Made by a program: the position numbers and the translations under genes. The notes under the pieces are model-generated. The model did not search any database, was not told where the DNA came from, and was given only the letters and a program-made list of their open reading frames with translations. A stretch of DNA of 32,056 nt from an uncultured Bacteroidales bacterium (GTDB lineage Bacteria > Bacteroidota > Bacteroidia > Bacteroidales > FEN-979), in the NCBI GenBank assembly GCA_903837605.1, contig CAILVF010000064.1, positions 1 to 32,056 on the forward strand. The letters are read 5' to 3'. How positions within the stretch are numbered: position 1 is the stretch's first letter; each line of letters begins with the position of its first letter. This document shows, piece after piece, positions 16,239 through 25,319 of this stretch.

Positions 16239-17630
16239 TTATTTTCGGGTTACCTGTGCCATCATTTCAGCTTCCATCACAATTTTATTGCCAACATAGG
16301 CCACGCCTTTCATGGAGATCAATCCGCGGCGGATGGGGGCCGACAGCTGGTTGAAAAATACGAGGGTATCGCCAGGCACTACTTTACTCCTGAACTTGAC
16401 ATTCTCAATTTTAACAAACAAGGTGGTATAATTATGCGGGTCGTCTACTGTGCTTAATGAAAGGATCCCCCCGGTCTGCGCCATGGCTTCGATCTGAAGC
16501 ACCCCAGGCATCACGGGTTCCTGGGGAAAATGGCCAACGAAGAAAGCCTCGTTAATGGTCACATTCTTAAGGCCCACCACGTAATCGCTTCCCATTTCAA
16601 TAATACGGTCGATCAGCAGGAACGGGAAACGGTGGGGGAGCATCTTCTGGATCTGGTTGATATCGTAAAGCGTCTTGGTAAGGTCGAACTTATGGCCTTC
16701 CTGGTGCTTCTTCTCCTTTTTAATATGTTTCTTGATCAGCTTTGCAAACTGGACATTCGAATAATGCCCCGGCCTGGTGGCAATGATATGGGCCTTGATG
16801 GGCATGCCAACCAGGGTGAGGTCGCCGATGATATCAAGAAGCTTATGCCTTGCAGGTTCATTGGGGAACTGCAGGTCGAGGTTGTTCAGTATGCCTTCGC
16901 TGGGCAGCACTTCCACCTTGGGCTTATGAAAGATCCCTGCAAGATGGTCGAGCTCTTCCTTTGAAACGGCGCGGTTTACGAATACGATGGCATTGCTCAG
17001 GTCGCCGCCTTTAATGAGGTTGTTGTTGAGGAGGTATTCCATCTCGTGAAGGAAGACGAAGGTCCTGCAGTTTGCAATTTCATCTTTAAACCTGCGGATG
17101 TCGTTAAGGGTTGCATTTTGCGAGTGAAGCACCCTCGATTCGTAGTCGATCATGACCGAGAGGCGGTAATCCTTTGAAGGCATGGCAATCATTTCAACCT
17201 TCTTCTCGGGATTGGTATAGGTGATGATCTGGTTCAGCTCGAAATATTTCCTGGGTGCATTTTGTTCAACCGTACCCACGCCGCTGAGGGCCTCCACGTA
17301 GAAACGCGAACTGCCGTCGAGGATAGGAGTTTCCGATTGGTTCATCTCGATCAGCACGTTGTCGATCTCCAGCCCGGTGAGGGCCGCCATCACATGTTCA
17401 ATGGTGTCGAACCTCGATCCCTCGTATTCAATGCTGGTCCCGCGGGAAGTGTCAACCACGAGGTCGACATCGGCGTCCACAATGACATTATTCCCGAGAT
17501 CGGTACGCTTAAATTTGATGCCGTGGTTAGGCGGGGCAGGGTTGAAGGTCAGGGTCACGTCAAGGCCCGTATGGAGGCCCACGCCTGAAACGCTGACGGA
17601 TGATTTTATCGTTCTTTGCTTCTCACTCAT
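16239..17630 (-). CDS. lpxC-fabZ: LpxC-FabZ fusion (UDP-3-O-acyl-GlcNAc deacetylase / 3-hydroxyacyl-ACP dehydratase)
   Basis: A bifunctional cytoplasmic enzyme linking lipid A and fatty acid synthesis. Residues 1 to about 305 are LpxC, a zinc deacetylase that commits UDP-3-O-acyl-GlcNAc to lipid A: His79 in TIEHVMAALTG, then HKLLDIIGDLTLVG with the second His and Asp, and RPGHYSNVQFAK for the late catalytic His. Residues about 318-463 are FabZ: MLPHRFPFLLIDRI, then NEAFFVGHFPQEPVMPG with the catalytic His and the partner Glu in LQIEAMAQTGG. The 463-residue length equals the sum of the two enzymes. The fusion is characteristic of Bacteroidota and supports the taxonomic call. It sits 16 nt after lpxD and 6 nt before lpxA. 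Confidence 0.98.
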   Translation of the reverse strand: MSEKQRTIKSSVSVSGVGLHTGLDVTLTFNPAPPNHGIKFKRTDLGNNVIVDADVDLVVDTSRGTSIEYEGSRFDTIEHVMAALTGLEIDNVLIEMNQSETPILDGSSRFYVEALSGVGTVEQNAPRKYFELNQIITYTNPEKKVEMIAMPSKDYRLSVMIDYESRVLHSQNATLNDIRRFKDEIANCRTFVFLHEMEYLLNNNLIKGGDLSNAIVFVNRAVSKEELDHLAGIFHKPKVEVLPSEGILNNLDLQFPNEPARHKLLDIIGDLTLVGMPIKAHIIATRPGHYSNVQFAKLIKKHIKKEKKHQEGHKFDLTKTLYDINQIQKMLPHRFPFLLIDRIIEMGSDYVVGLKNVTINEAFFVGHFPQEPVMPGVLQIEAMAQTGGILSLSTVDDPHNYTTLFVKIENVKFRSKVVPGDTLVFFNQLSAPIRRGLISMKGVAYVGNKIVMEAEMMAQVTRK

Positions 17631-17646
17631 GAATTCTGGTTCGGTT

Positions 17647-18681
17647 TTACTCTTTATGGTCTTTTAAGACCTTCTCTAAATGGTTGATCCTCCTCACGAT
17701 CTCGTCGAGGTTAGCGAGATGGATATAATTTCTCCTTGTTTTTCTTACGTCTATGGCCGGGGAACCAAGGACCATGGCGCCTTCCCCGGTGATGGATCCT
17801 CCAATGCCTGACTGTGCGCCGATCTTCACGCCATCGGCAATGGTAATATGGCCTATGATGCCAACCTGGCCTGCGATCATGCAGTTCTTCCCGATCTTAG
17901 TCGACCCTGAAATGCCTGATTGTGCCGCGATGACGGTATTTTCGCCAATTTCGACATTGTGGGCGACCTGGATAAGGTTATCCAGTTTCACACCCTTTCT
18001 TATGATGGTCGATCCGAGGGTTGCGCGGTCAATGGTGGTGTTTGAGCCTATCTCAACATGATCTTCGAGGATAACGTTCCCGGTCTGGGGAACCTTCTGG
18101 TAATTATTGTCGCTTTGGGGCGCAAATCCGAAACCATCGCTGCCTATGATCACTCCCGAATGAAGTGTGCAGTCATTTCCTATCACGCAATCACGGTAGA
18201 TCTTCACACCTGGATATATGGTGCAGTTATTCCCGACCTTCACGTTGTCGCCAATATACACCTGCGGATAGACACTCACATTATCTCCAAGGAGGGCATT
18301 CTCCCCGATAAAACTGAAAGCCCCGATCGACAGGTCCTTCCCTGTTTTTGCGGAAGCTGCAATGAATGCCAGGGATGACACTTCCTTTTTGCCTGCTGTC
18401 ATGCTGTTGAACATTTCCAGCAGTTTGGCAAAGCTCTGGTAGGGATCATCAACACGGATGAGGGTGGGGGCAATGGCCTGGGAAGGAGTAAAATCTTTAC
18501 TCACCACGACTATGGATGCCTCGGTGGTATAGATAAACTGTGTGTATTTCGGATTAGCCAGGAAAGTCATTGTTCCCGGTTTGCCTTCTTCGATCTTTGA
18601 CAGGTTTGATACCCTGGTTTCGGGTTTACCCTCAACTATGCCGTTGAGGAATCCGGCTATCTGTTGAGCGCTGAACTCCAT
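17647..18681 (-). CDS. lpxD: UDP-3-O-acylglucosamine N-acyltransferase
   Basis: Third step of lipid A synthesis: N-acylation of UDP-3-O-acylglucosamine, cytoplasmic. The 344 residues are normal for LpxD. An N-terminal domain (residues 1 to about 100, [14 protein letters not shown]) is followed by hexapeptide repeats from [16 protein letters not shown], the segment [11 protein letters not shown] and [21 protein letters not shown] with the catalytic His at about 242. The C-terminal helix ends in [11 protein letters not shown]. It is the first gene of the lipid A operon, with a perfect TAAATTTG promoter element at 18702-18709 just upstream. A shorter homologue lies at 13039-13968. Confidence 0.97.
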   Translation of the reverse strand: MEFSAQQIAGFLNGIVEGKPETRVSNLSKIEEGKPGTMTFLANPKYTQFIYTTEASIVVVSKDFTPSQAIAPTLIRVDDPYQSFAKLLEMFNSMTAGKKEVSSLAFIAASAKTGKDLSIGAFSFIGENALLGDNVSVYPQVYIGDNVKVGNNCTIYPGVKIYRDCVIGNDCTLHSGVIIGSDGFGFAPQSDNNYQKVPQTGNVILEDHVEIGSNTTIDRATLGSTIIRKGVKLDNLIQVAHNVEIGENTVIAAQSGISGSTKIGKNCMIAGQVGIIGHITIADGVKIGAQSGIGGSITGEGAMVLGSPAIDVRKTRRNYIHLANLDEIVRRINHLEKVLKDHKE

Positions 18682-18701
18682 TGTTTTTGGTTAACGGGGT
18701 G

Positions 18702-18709
18702 CAAATTTA
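18702..18709 (-). promoter_or_regulatory. Candidate -7 element (TAAATTTG) for the lipid A operon
   Basis: On the minus strand TAAATTTG matches TAnnTTTG perfectly, in the 76-nt gap between the HD gene and lpxD. The predicted leader is about 15 nt. The upstream 20 nt are A-rich, without a clear -33 TTTG. It probably drives lpxD, lpxC-fabZ, lpxA and the ABC ATPase. Confidence 0.5.
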
Positions 18710-18757
18710 TCGATTTTTTTTGAAACAGCTCTTTTGAATTTTATAATATTCAGTAAA

Positions 18758-20005
18758 TCAAATCTTTATATCCTTCGGATAGCTTAGCAGGTGTTTGCTT
18801 ACGGTAGTCGAGAGAACAGCAATGTCGAGTTGTTCAGAAGCCGCTGCAACATCGGTGAGTTTGCCGTCGCCGGTGCGGATCAGGATTTTATCGTGGCGGG
18901 GGTTGTATGCATGATTCGTGACTACTTCGGTATTTACGAAAAATGAGGTTTCTTCGCTTGTAAGCCCGTACTGCTTCATTGTGGACCCGGTGATCCGCAG
19001 TATATAATCAGGATTAAAAGCTTCATTCTGCATTTCCATCCTGAAAAGGTTCCTGTTGATAAGGCAGCGGCAAAGGGTTGAGAGCACCTTATCGGGATGG
19101 TCCATCCAGAGTTTGATGGAAGTGACGACATCATAATCATCGAGAAGGGCGAAGCGTTCAAGGCAGCCAGGATCGTTGATGAATGCTTCTTTTCCTATAT
19201 CATGGGTAAGGAAATATTTAAGGGCAGGGGTGGCAGCCGGGATATCCTTATCGGTCTCACCAAGGAATTTGGCCCTTTTCAGGATATTCACCAGCATCTG
19301 GTCGGCGGCAAGCACTGCCTTGTGAAGGTATACCTGCCAGTACATCAGCCTGCGGGCGATAATGAACTTTTCGATGGAATAAATACCCTTTGATTCTACC
19401 ACCAGCTCATCATCGCAAACCGTGAGCATGTTAATGATACGGTCGGTATTGATAGTGCCCTCGGCGACCCCGGTGAAAAAACTGTCGCGTGAAAGGTAGT
19501 CGAGGCGGTCCATGTCGAGCTGGCTGGAGACCAGCTGGTGAAGGAATTTTTTCCCATGGTTCCCCCTGAAAATTTGCCTGGCAAGTTCCAGTTTGCCTTC
19601 AAACAGCTTGTCGAGCCCGGCAATGAACATGTCGGAGATATCTTCATGGGAAAGCCCTTTCACGATGGATTGTTCAAGGGTATGCGAAAACGGACCGTGG
19701 CCGATGTCATGAAGGAGGATGGCGATGCTGAGCCCCTCCGATTCCTCGTGGCTTATCTGGATCCCTTTCGACCTGAGCACCCCAACCGCCTGCCTCATCA
19801 GGTGCATGGCGCCCAGTGCATGCTGGAAGCGGGTATGGTGGGCCGAAGGATAGACATAATTGGTCAGGCCCAGTTGTTTGATCCTGCGCAGGCGCTGGAA
19901 CCAGGGGTGGTCCATGATGTCGTAAACCAGCTCGGAAGGGATCTTGATAAAGCCGTAGACAGGGTCGTTGATCGTTTTTATCTTATTGATTGCCCGGAAA
20001 TTCAT
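18758..20005 (-). CDS. HD-domain phosphohydrolase (SAMHD1/dGTPase-like)
   Basis: A 415-residue cytoplasmic metal-dependent phosphohydrolase. The HD metal-binding residues are visible: H61 in TRFQHALGAMHL, the H99-D100 pair in AILLHDIGHGPFSHTLE, and a distal Asp in QLDMDRLDYLSRDSFFTG, the family hallmark. The start MNFRAINKIKTINDPVYGFI is the usual N-terminus for this family in Bacteroidota. Natural substrate is likely a deoxynucleoside triphosphate or another nucleotide, but this is not readable. It lies 76 nt upstream of lpxD on the same strand and has its own promoter candidate at 20055-20086. Neighbour conservation does not by itself imply a role in lipid A. Confidence 0.92.
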   Translation of the reverse strand: MNFRAINKIKTINDPVYGFIKIPSELVYDIMDHPWFQRLRRIKQLGLTNYVYPSAHHTRFQHALGAMHLMRQAVGVLRSKGIQISHEESEGLSIAILLHDIGHGPFSHTLEQSIVKGLSHEDISDMFIAGLDKLFEGKLELARQIFRGNHGKKFLHQLVSSQLDMDRLDYLSRDSFFTGVAEGTINTDRIINMLTVCDDELVVESKGIYSIEKFIIARRLMYWQVYLHKAVLAADQMLVNILKRAKFLGETDKDIPAATPALKYFLTHDIGKEAFINDPGCLERFALLDDYDVVTSIKLWMDHPDKVLSTLCRCLINRNLFRMEMQNEAFNPDYILRITGSTMKQYGLTSEETSFFVNTEVVTNHAYNPRHDKILIRTGDGKLTDVAAASEQLDIAVLSTTVSKHLLSYPKDIKI

Positions 20006-20054
20006 TTAAATTTGTTAAAAGAATGCTAAATTACGGCCAGGGCCACAATAAAAG

Positions 20055-20086
20055 CAAACTTACGACATTTATACTTAACATGGAAA
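20055..20086 (-). promoter_or_regulatory. Candidate promoter for the HD gene
   Basis: On the minus strand TAAGTTTG (20055-20062) is a perfect -7 element, with TTTC at 20083-20086 at 20-nt spacing as a weak -33. The leader would be about 45 nt. The same 136-nt region (20006-20141) must also hold the divergent porX promoter, for which no consensus element was found. Confidence 0.45.
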
Positions 20087-20141
20087 TCAGTCCCCTGATA
20101 AAAACCCGGGAGAACGCCATCCGCAGTCAATAAAAATAAAC

Positions 20142-21695
20142 ATGGATAAAGTAAGTATATTGTGGGTTGATGATGAAATTGACCTTTTAAAACCGCATAT
20201 CATTTTTCTCAGGGATAAGGGTTATGAGGTGGAGACCGCCAACAGCGGTTATGATGCCCTGGACCTGATCAAGGCCCGGCAGTTTAATATCGTTTTCCTT
20301 GATGAACAGATGCCTGGCTTATCGGGTATTGAGACCCTGATGAAGATCAAGGCCGACCTGCCGGGTTTACCGGTGGTAATGATCACCAAGAGCGAGGAAG
20401 AGGCTATCATGGAGGATGCCATCGGGTCAAACATAGCCGATTACCTTATCAAGCCTGTAAAACCAAACCAGATACTCCTTTGCCTGAAGAAAAACCTGGA
20501 AAATAAAAAACTGATCAGCGAGAAGACCAATTTCCAGTACCAGCAGGAATTCAGGAATATAGGGATGGAGATCAGCAACCGCCTGAATTTCGAGGAATGG
20601 GTCGAGGTATATAAGAAGATCGTTTTCTGGGAGCTGAAGCTTGAGCAGTCGATGGACGACGGTATGCAGCAGGTGCTGCAACTCCAGAAAAACGAAGCGA
20701 ACCAGGTTTTCAGCAAGTTTGTTGAAAGGAACTATATCGACTGGCTGCATGGAAAAGTAAACCCCAGGCCTGTCCAGTCGCATAATGTCGTCAAGGAGAA
20801 AGTGTTCCCGGTAATGGACGAAAACAAGCCGGTATTTGTAATTCTTGTCGACAACCTCAGGTATGACCAGTGGAAGATATTACAGCCTTTCTTTGAAGAG
20901 AATTTCAGGGTCGAGAAAGAGGATATCTATTACAGTATCCTGCCATCGGTGACCCAGTATGCGAGGAATGCCTTGTTTGCAGGGCTGCTTCCCACCGAGA
21001 TAGAGCGGAAGTACCCGAAGTACTGGGTGAATGAAGATGAAGAAGGGACAAAGAATAATTTCGAGTCGGAACTTCTCGGGGAACTGCTCAAGCGGTACGG
21101 AAGGGATGTGAAATACTCTTACTATAAGGTCCTGAACCAGACCTATGGGCGCAAACTCGTCGAATTGCTTCCGAACCTGATGGTGAACAAGCTGAACTTC
21201 ATCGTTTACAATTTCGTGGATATGCTCTCGCATGCCCGCACCGAGATGGAGATCATCAGGGAGCTGGCCGACGATGAAAAGGCTTACCGTTCGATCACCG
21301 TGAGCTGGTTCCAGCATTCACCCCTGTATGAGATCATCCGCTGGCTGGGGGAGAAGGATGTGAACCTCATCATTACGACCGATCACGGTTCCATTCGCGT
21401 GAACAACCCGGTGAAAGTGCTGGGCGACCGCAATACAAACACCAACCTCAGGTATAAGACCGGCAAAGCGTTGAAATTTGAGAAGAACGAAGCTTTTGAA
21501 GTGCGGAATCCTGCGGATGCTTTCCTTCCAAGGGGCAATGTGAGTTCTTCGTTTGTGTTTTGCCGCAACTACGATTTCTTTGCTTATCCGAATAATTTCA
21601 ATTATTACGTTAATTATTACCGCGATACGTTCCAGCACGGTGGGATTTCGATGGAGGAGATGCTGGTGCCCTGCGTGTATTTGAAGAGAAAATGA
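20142..21695 (+). CDS. porX: PorX-type response regulator with PglZ domain
   Basis: Regulator of the type IX secretion system, which exports and anchors cargo with C-terminal sorting domains. Residues 1 to about 125 are a CheY-like receiver: acidic pair D10-D11, phosphoacceptor D54 in VFLDEQMPG, the conserved Thr/Ser region VVMITKSEEE and Lys in YLIKPVKPNQ. A helical linker (about 130-210) leads to a PglZ/alkaline-phosphatase-like domain with VDNLRYDQWK (metal-binding Asp) and LIITTDHGSIRV (the D-H pair). The 517 residues match PorX. No histidine kinase partner (PorY) is in the window. The gene overlaps tsaE by 4 nt (ATGA). Phosphorylation-dependent DNA binding and oligonucleotide phosphodiesterase activity are known for the family; here they are inferred. 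Confidence 0.94.
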   Translation: MDKVSILWVDDEIDLLKPHIIFLRDKGYEVETANSGYDALDLIKARQFNIVFLDEQMPGLSGIETLMKIKADLPGLPVVMITKSEEEAIMEDAIGSNIADYLIKPVKPNQILLCLKKNLENKKLISEKTNFQYQQEFRNIGMEISNRLNFEEWVEVYKKIVFWELKLEQSMDDGMQQVLQLQKNEANQVFSKFVERNYIDWLHGKVNPRPVQSHNVVKEKVFPVMDENKPVFVILVDNLRYDQWKILQPFFEENFRVEKEDIYYSILPSVTQYARNALFAGLLPTEIERKYPKYWVNEDEEGTKNNFESELLGELLKRYGRDVKYSYYKVLNQTYGRKLVELLPNLMVNKLNFIVYNFVDMLSHARTEMEIIRELADDEKAYRSITVSWFQHSPLYEIIRWLGEKDVNLIITTDHGSIRVNNPVKVLGDRNTNTNLRYKTGKALKFEKNEAFEVRNPADAFLPRGNVSSSFVFCRNYDFFAYPNNFNYYVNYYRDTFQHGGISMEEMLVPCVYLKRK

Positions 21696-22093
21696 CCCTG
21701 ACCTCTACCCTTGAGTCCTTGCCGGAAGTCGCAAAGAAAATCCTGGAAACCTTCCCCCATTCGAGGGTGTTTGCTTTATATGGAAAGATGGGGGCAGGCA
21801 AGACGACTCTGATCAGGGAACTCTGCCGTCAGCTCGGAGTGTCCGACGAGGTCCAGAGCCCTACCTTTGCAATTATCAACGAGTACAAAACTTTATCCGG
21901 AGGATCTGTCTTTCACTTCGATTTCTACCGTATAAACAAGATAGAAGAGGTTTTTGATATCGGGTATGAAGATTATGTTTACTCCGGTTCATACTGCTTT
22001 ATCGAGTGGCCTGAGCTGGCCGGGGATCTCCTGCCCGAGGGTACGGTAAGGATGGAGATATCAGGGGAAAAAGAAAGGGTGATCAGATTCTGA
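21692..22093 (+). CDS. tsaE: tRNA threonylcarbamoyladenosine biosynthesis ATPase
   Basis: ATPase that works with TsaB and TsaD to place the t6A modification on tRNAs reading ANN codons. The 133-residue length is normal. The Walker A motif is GKMGAGKTTLIREL (about residues 31-44), followed by QSPTFAIINEY and FHFDFYRI, the two family signatures, and IEWPE near the end. The start overlaps the porX stop by 4 nt, so the two are co-translated. The last four codons form one arm of the terminator hairpin at 22067-22109, and the stop codon lies in its loop. Confidence 0.97.
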   Translation: MTLTSTLESLPEVAKKILETFPHSRVFALYGKMGAGKTTLIRELCRQLGVSDEVQSPTFAIINEYKTLSGGSVFHFDFYRINKIEEVFDIGYEDYVYSGSYCFIEWPELAGDLLPEGTVRMEISGEKERVIRF

Positions 22094-22109
22094 CCACCCT
22101 TTCTTTTTC
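22067..22109. terminator. Bidirectional hairpin terminator overlapping the tsaE stop
   Basis: A perfect 15-bp stem (22067-22081 with 22095-22109) encloses a 13-nt loop. The left arm is A-rich at its outer end (GAAAAAGAAAGGGTG) and the right arm ends in CTTTCTTTTTC, so a T-run follows the GC core on both strands. It sits between the convergent tsaE and M16C protease genes and can end both transcripts. The TGA stop of tsaE (22091-22093) is in the loop, so the final coding codons double as the stem. Confidence 0.85.
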
Positions 22110-22139
22110 ACCGGGAAGAACCCCGTGGAATTTCTTAAA

Positions 22140-25100
22140 TTATTTTTGAATATTAACCAGGTTCTTGAACAAAGCCTTGTCGGCATTGATCTTGTCGGAG
22201 TTTCCATAAACACAGAACTCATTCTTGTCGAGGACATCCTGTATCATCTTGGCAAATGATTTAATATCGGCGGCTTTGGTGTTTATCACAGCCGTACGGT
22301 CATCCTGTATTGCCTTTTCAGTTCTCTTGTTGAAGTAGTAACTGAATGCCTGGTCGCCTTTCTGGGAGGCGGTAAGCGGACGGTCGATGCTTGAAACGGT
22401 GCCTAAGATATAGCGCGTCATAGACTTGTCGTCGGCTTCAAACGTCTTCAGGTATTCGGGGATCCCCTTAAAATTATCGAGAGTCTGTTTAAGGTTAGGG
22501 TCGCGGTATGAGTTGAATGTAATGCTTCCGAGTGGAGAGATTGTGCTCCATCCGCCATAAGCGCCTCCCATTACACGGATCCTTGTCTGCAGGTAATCGG
22601 TTGAAAGGATCTGGCTCAGTACCCTCATCTTTCCATCCCACTTATATCCCAACTGCTTGTAGTCAAAACCTGCGACTACATACTGCACTTTTGAAGGTGT
22701 AAGGAAGCCTTCATTCTTAGCCTGGGGATCCAGGGCCCATGTTTTCATTGCTACCGGAACGTTTGGCAATTCCTTCACAAGCTTCTCAAGCGCAGGTGTG
22801 AATTTCGCAAAAGCTTCTTTATTCGTTGTCACTCCGGCAATCAGGTTGTTCTTCGTAAATAAAAGTGAAGCGACTTTCTTCAGGTTGGCAATAAGCTCAC
22901 CCGAGCGGCTGTCGAAATTCTTCATCAGGTCAGCAACAAACCAGTAGTAAGTAAGACCGGTGGTCATTTCGCCGTATACACCCGACTTGCTGAAGTAAGA
23001 CGGGAAACGTCCGCTTGCTATGGTATAGCCGTCCTGTTTTGTTGTGGCTTCCAATTGTGACAAATGCCTTGTCAGTACATTTTTCAGTCTTTCCACATCG
23101 TCATATTTTGTTTTCAGCAGGATCTCCGAAGTGAGTTCGGCCATCTTATCAACTTTCCCGGTCATGGATTTTGATGTGACGGCCAGTTTAGGGATCATTG
23201 CATTATCGTCGAGGTTTTCCTGGTATGTTTTCAGTGAAGTGTAGAAACCCCCGGTATTGATGTTCAATGCCTTATTCAGGTCTCCAAAACTGTATTTCTC
23301 AGTATTCAACATCGAAAGCACATTCGACAGCAGGGAAGCATAAGGGATCATGTCCTGGGGCAGTGCCCTCAGGTCAAAGAAAAGGTTCATGTAAACCACA
23401 CCGTTTGTAAATTCATTGCGGTAAAGCATTGGCACGCCTGCAACTTTGCTTTCTTCAACACTGTAGAATGTGGCTTTGGGGTTGATGTCTTTGATCTCAA
23501 GCAAAGGAATTTTTGCTAGGGCCTCAGGACTGTCTTCCGATTTCTGGTAATCCAGCAGGTCTTTGGTATCCTTTACAAGAGCGTCGATCTGGGCAGGTGT
23601 CAGGCTTGCCTTGTATGATTTAAGTTCGGCGGCAACAGCTGCATTCTTCTCATCATCAGCTCCGACTTTCGGGGCCAGGGTATAAAGCAGGGTATGCGGA
23701 TTGTCGAGGAAACTGGTTTTGATGATATTTTCCAGGTATTTCGTCGTAAGGGCTTTCTTTACTTCTGCCAGGGGTTTTTCATATTCAAGCCCTGTAAAAG
23801 GATCATCGGCAAAGAAGCTTGTAGGCAATGCGCGGAATACGCAGTACATTCCTTTCTGTGCATCGTTGCCTTCGCGGAGCTGGAATTCCATACGGTTGAT
23901 GACTCCTTCAACGACCTGTTTGTCGAGGCCCTTGTCAACAGCATCCTGCATGCATTTTTTAACAATGTCGTTAAATTTATCCTTGTCGGCCGCATTGGCA
24001 TTCTGGACCATGATCTGGAACACGTTCTGCTTGTAATTGCTGGAGGATGCGTTGACATCCTGTCCGATCCCTGCTGCCTGAAGGGCAAGACGGATCGGGG
24101 CTGATTCCTGGTTTACGAGAACCTCGCTGAGAACGTCAAGAGCCATTACCAGCGCCTGGTCGGTATTGTGGCCTGTCACGTAATTCAGTGAAAGGTAAGT
24201 CTGGTTGTTGGCGTCGTCGCCCGGCATGATAGGATAATAGCCGGTCAGGTCCATCATTTTTGCAAACGGCTTCTGGTCGGTGATGCTGGCCTTATTGTTT
24301 GCTTTGGTATAATGGGAAAGATATTCTTTGTCGATAAATGCCAGTTCCTGTGCCAGGGGGGCGTCACCGTAAAGATAAATGTATGAGTTTTCGGGATGGT
24401 AGAACTTCTTGTGGAAATTCAGGAACTGTTCGTAGGTAAGATGGGGAATAGTGAAGGGATATCCGCCTGATTCCTTTCCATAAGCATTATCGGGGAAAAG
24501 GTTCCTGTATACCTGGTAACTCAGTTCCTCCCTGGGGTCTGAAAAAGCGCCTTTCATTTCATTGTAAACAACACCTTTATAAGTAAGCGCGCTGTCTTTG
24601 TCGAGCAGTTCATAATGCCAGCCTTCCTGTTTGAATATCCTCGGATCGCTGTAGGTAAGCGGATTGAATACAGCGTCAAGATATACGTGCATGAGGTTGA
24701 AATAATCCTTGTCATTCATACTGGCTACAGGATAAGCCGTAAAATCCTTCGAAGTGAAAGCGTTCATGAAGGTATGAAGCGAACCTTTGATAAGAACGTC
24801 AAACGGGCTCTTTACCGGATAGTTTTTACTTCCGTTCAAAACCGAATGCTCTGTGATATGCGGAGCACCGAAATCGTTGTCGGGAAATGTCTTAAAGGCG
24901 ATGGTAAAGGTCTTGTTGGCATCATCGGTGGCGAATTTCACGATCTTCGCCCCGCTTTTCAGATGTTCCAGGAAGAATACATTTGCATTCAGCTCTTTGA
25001 CAAACCTTTTTTCGATCAGTTTGTAGCCCGGATAATTTACTTCAGGGGTTGCACTCATAAGTAAGGTCATTAAGAATCCTAATGAGAGAAGGTTTAGCGT

Positions 25101-25142
25101 TGTGACGAGAAACCTTTTCATGGTTAATTTTTTCAACTGCAT
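22140..25142 (-). CDS. Exported M16C metalloprotease (presequence-protease-like)
   Basis: A zinc peptidase of the pitrilysin/insulinase superfamily, subfamily M16C, that degrades peptides in a closed chamber. At 1000 residues it is a full two-half enzyme. The inverted zinc motif HITEH gives H95, E98 and H99, and the third ligand E195 is in YKGVVYNEMKGAFSDP, about 100 residues on, as in presequence proteases. The M16C-type C-terminal half follows (VAGVPMLYRNEFTNGVVYMN onward). The N-terminus has a signal peptide (MKRFLVTTLNLLSLGFLMTL), so it acts in the periplasm or outside. Met8 at 25121 is an equally good start. No Cys follows the signal, so it is not a lipoprotein. It converges on tsaE and shares its terminator. 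Confidence 0.93.
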   Translation of the reverse strand: MQLKKLTMKRFLVTTLNLLSLGFLMTLLMSATPEVNYPGYKLIEKRFVKELNANVFFLEHLKSGAKIVKFATDDANKTFTIAFKTFPDNDFGAPHITEHSVLNGSKNYPVKSPFDVLIKGSLHTFMNAFTSKDFTAYPVASMNDKDYFNLMHVYLDAVFNPLTYSDPRIFKQEGWHYELLDKDSALTYKGVVYNEMKGAFSDPREELSYQVYRNLFPDNAYGKESGGYPFTIPHLTYEQFLNFHKKFYHPENSYIYLYGDAPLAQELAFIDKEYLSHYTKANNKASITDQKPFAKMMDLTGYYPIMPGDDANNQTYLSLNYVTGHNTDQALVMALDVLSEVLVNQESAPIRLALQAAGIGQDVNASSSNYKQNVFQIMVQNANAADKDKFNDIVKKCMQDAVDKGLDKQVVEGVINRMEFQLREGNDAQKGMYCVFRALPTSFFADDPFTGLEYEKPLAEVKKALTTKYLENIIKTSFLDNPHTLLYTLAPKVGADDEKNAAVAAELKSYKASLTPAQIDALVKDTKDLLDYQKSEDSPEALAKIPLLEIKDINPKATFYSVEESKVAGVPMLYRNEFTNGVVYMNLFFDLRALPQDMIPYASLLSNVLSMLNTEKYSFGDLNKALNINTGGFYTSLKTYQENLDDNAMIPKLAVTSKSMTGKVDKMAELTSEILLKTKYDDVERLKNVLTRHLSQLEATTKQDGYTIASGRFPSYFSKSGVYGEMTTGLTYYWFVADLMKNFDSRSGELIANLKKVASLLFTKNNLIAGVTTNKEAFAKFTPALEKLVKELPNVPVAMKTWALDPQAKNEGFLTPSKVQYVVAGFDYKQLGYKWDGKMRVLSQILSTDYLQTRIRVMGGAYGGWSTISPLGSITFNSYRDPNLKQTLDNFKGIPEYLKTFEADDKSMTRYILGTVSSIDRPLTASQKGDQAFSYYFNKRTEKAIQDDRTAVINTKAADIKSFAKMIQDVLDKNEFCVYGNSDKINADKALFKNLVNIQK

Positions 25143-25165
25143 AACGAAAAGTTTTGAATTTTATG

Positions 25166-25196
25166 CAAGATTACGGGATTTTTCCATGATTTAAAA
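25166..25196 (-). promoter_or_regulatory. Candidate promoter for the M16C protease
   Basis: On the minus strand TAATCTTG (25166-25173) differs from TAnnTTTG at one base, and TTTT (25193-25196) lies 19 nt upstream as a weak -33. The leader would be about 20 nt to the first ATG. The rest of the 177-nt divergent region (25143-25319) holds no further recognisable element; a TAACTTCG at 25297-25304 facing the alanine dehydrogenase gene is imperfect and lacks a -33. Confidence 0.35.
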
Positions 25197-25319
25197 GGAT
25201 TTTCGGTATCATCGGCATTCCAAAGGGCGAAACAGTCAGATCCGATGACAACCGGCTGATTTTTCCTCCCCTGGCATAATATTCCTGATTCTTTTGTAAC
25301 TTCGTTTAAAATTTAACGC

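Noticed and set aside
18758..20005. HD phosphohydrolase as a phage-defence dNTPase
   Set aside because: It sits in the standard Bacteroidota position next to lpxD, with no other defence gene nearby; an ordinary core gene is more likely.
20427..21638. Antisense ORFs opposite porX and similar ones opposite lpxC, aroB and the M16C gene
   Set aside because: They mirror the codon pattern of the strong sense genes, lack recognisable domains and have no start signals.
20142..21695. PglZ-domain gene as part of a BREX-type phage defence system
   Set aside because: The PglZ domain is fused to a complete receiver domain as in PorX, and neighbours are housekeeping genes; no BREX methylase or ATPase genes are present.
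25297..25304. TAACTTCG as the alanine dehydrogenase promoter
   Set aside because: One mismatch to TAnnTTTG and no -33 element at the correct spacing; it is plausible but not supported enough to list.
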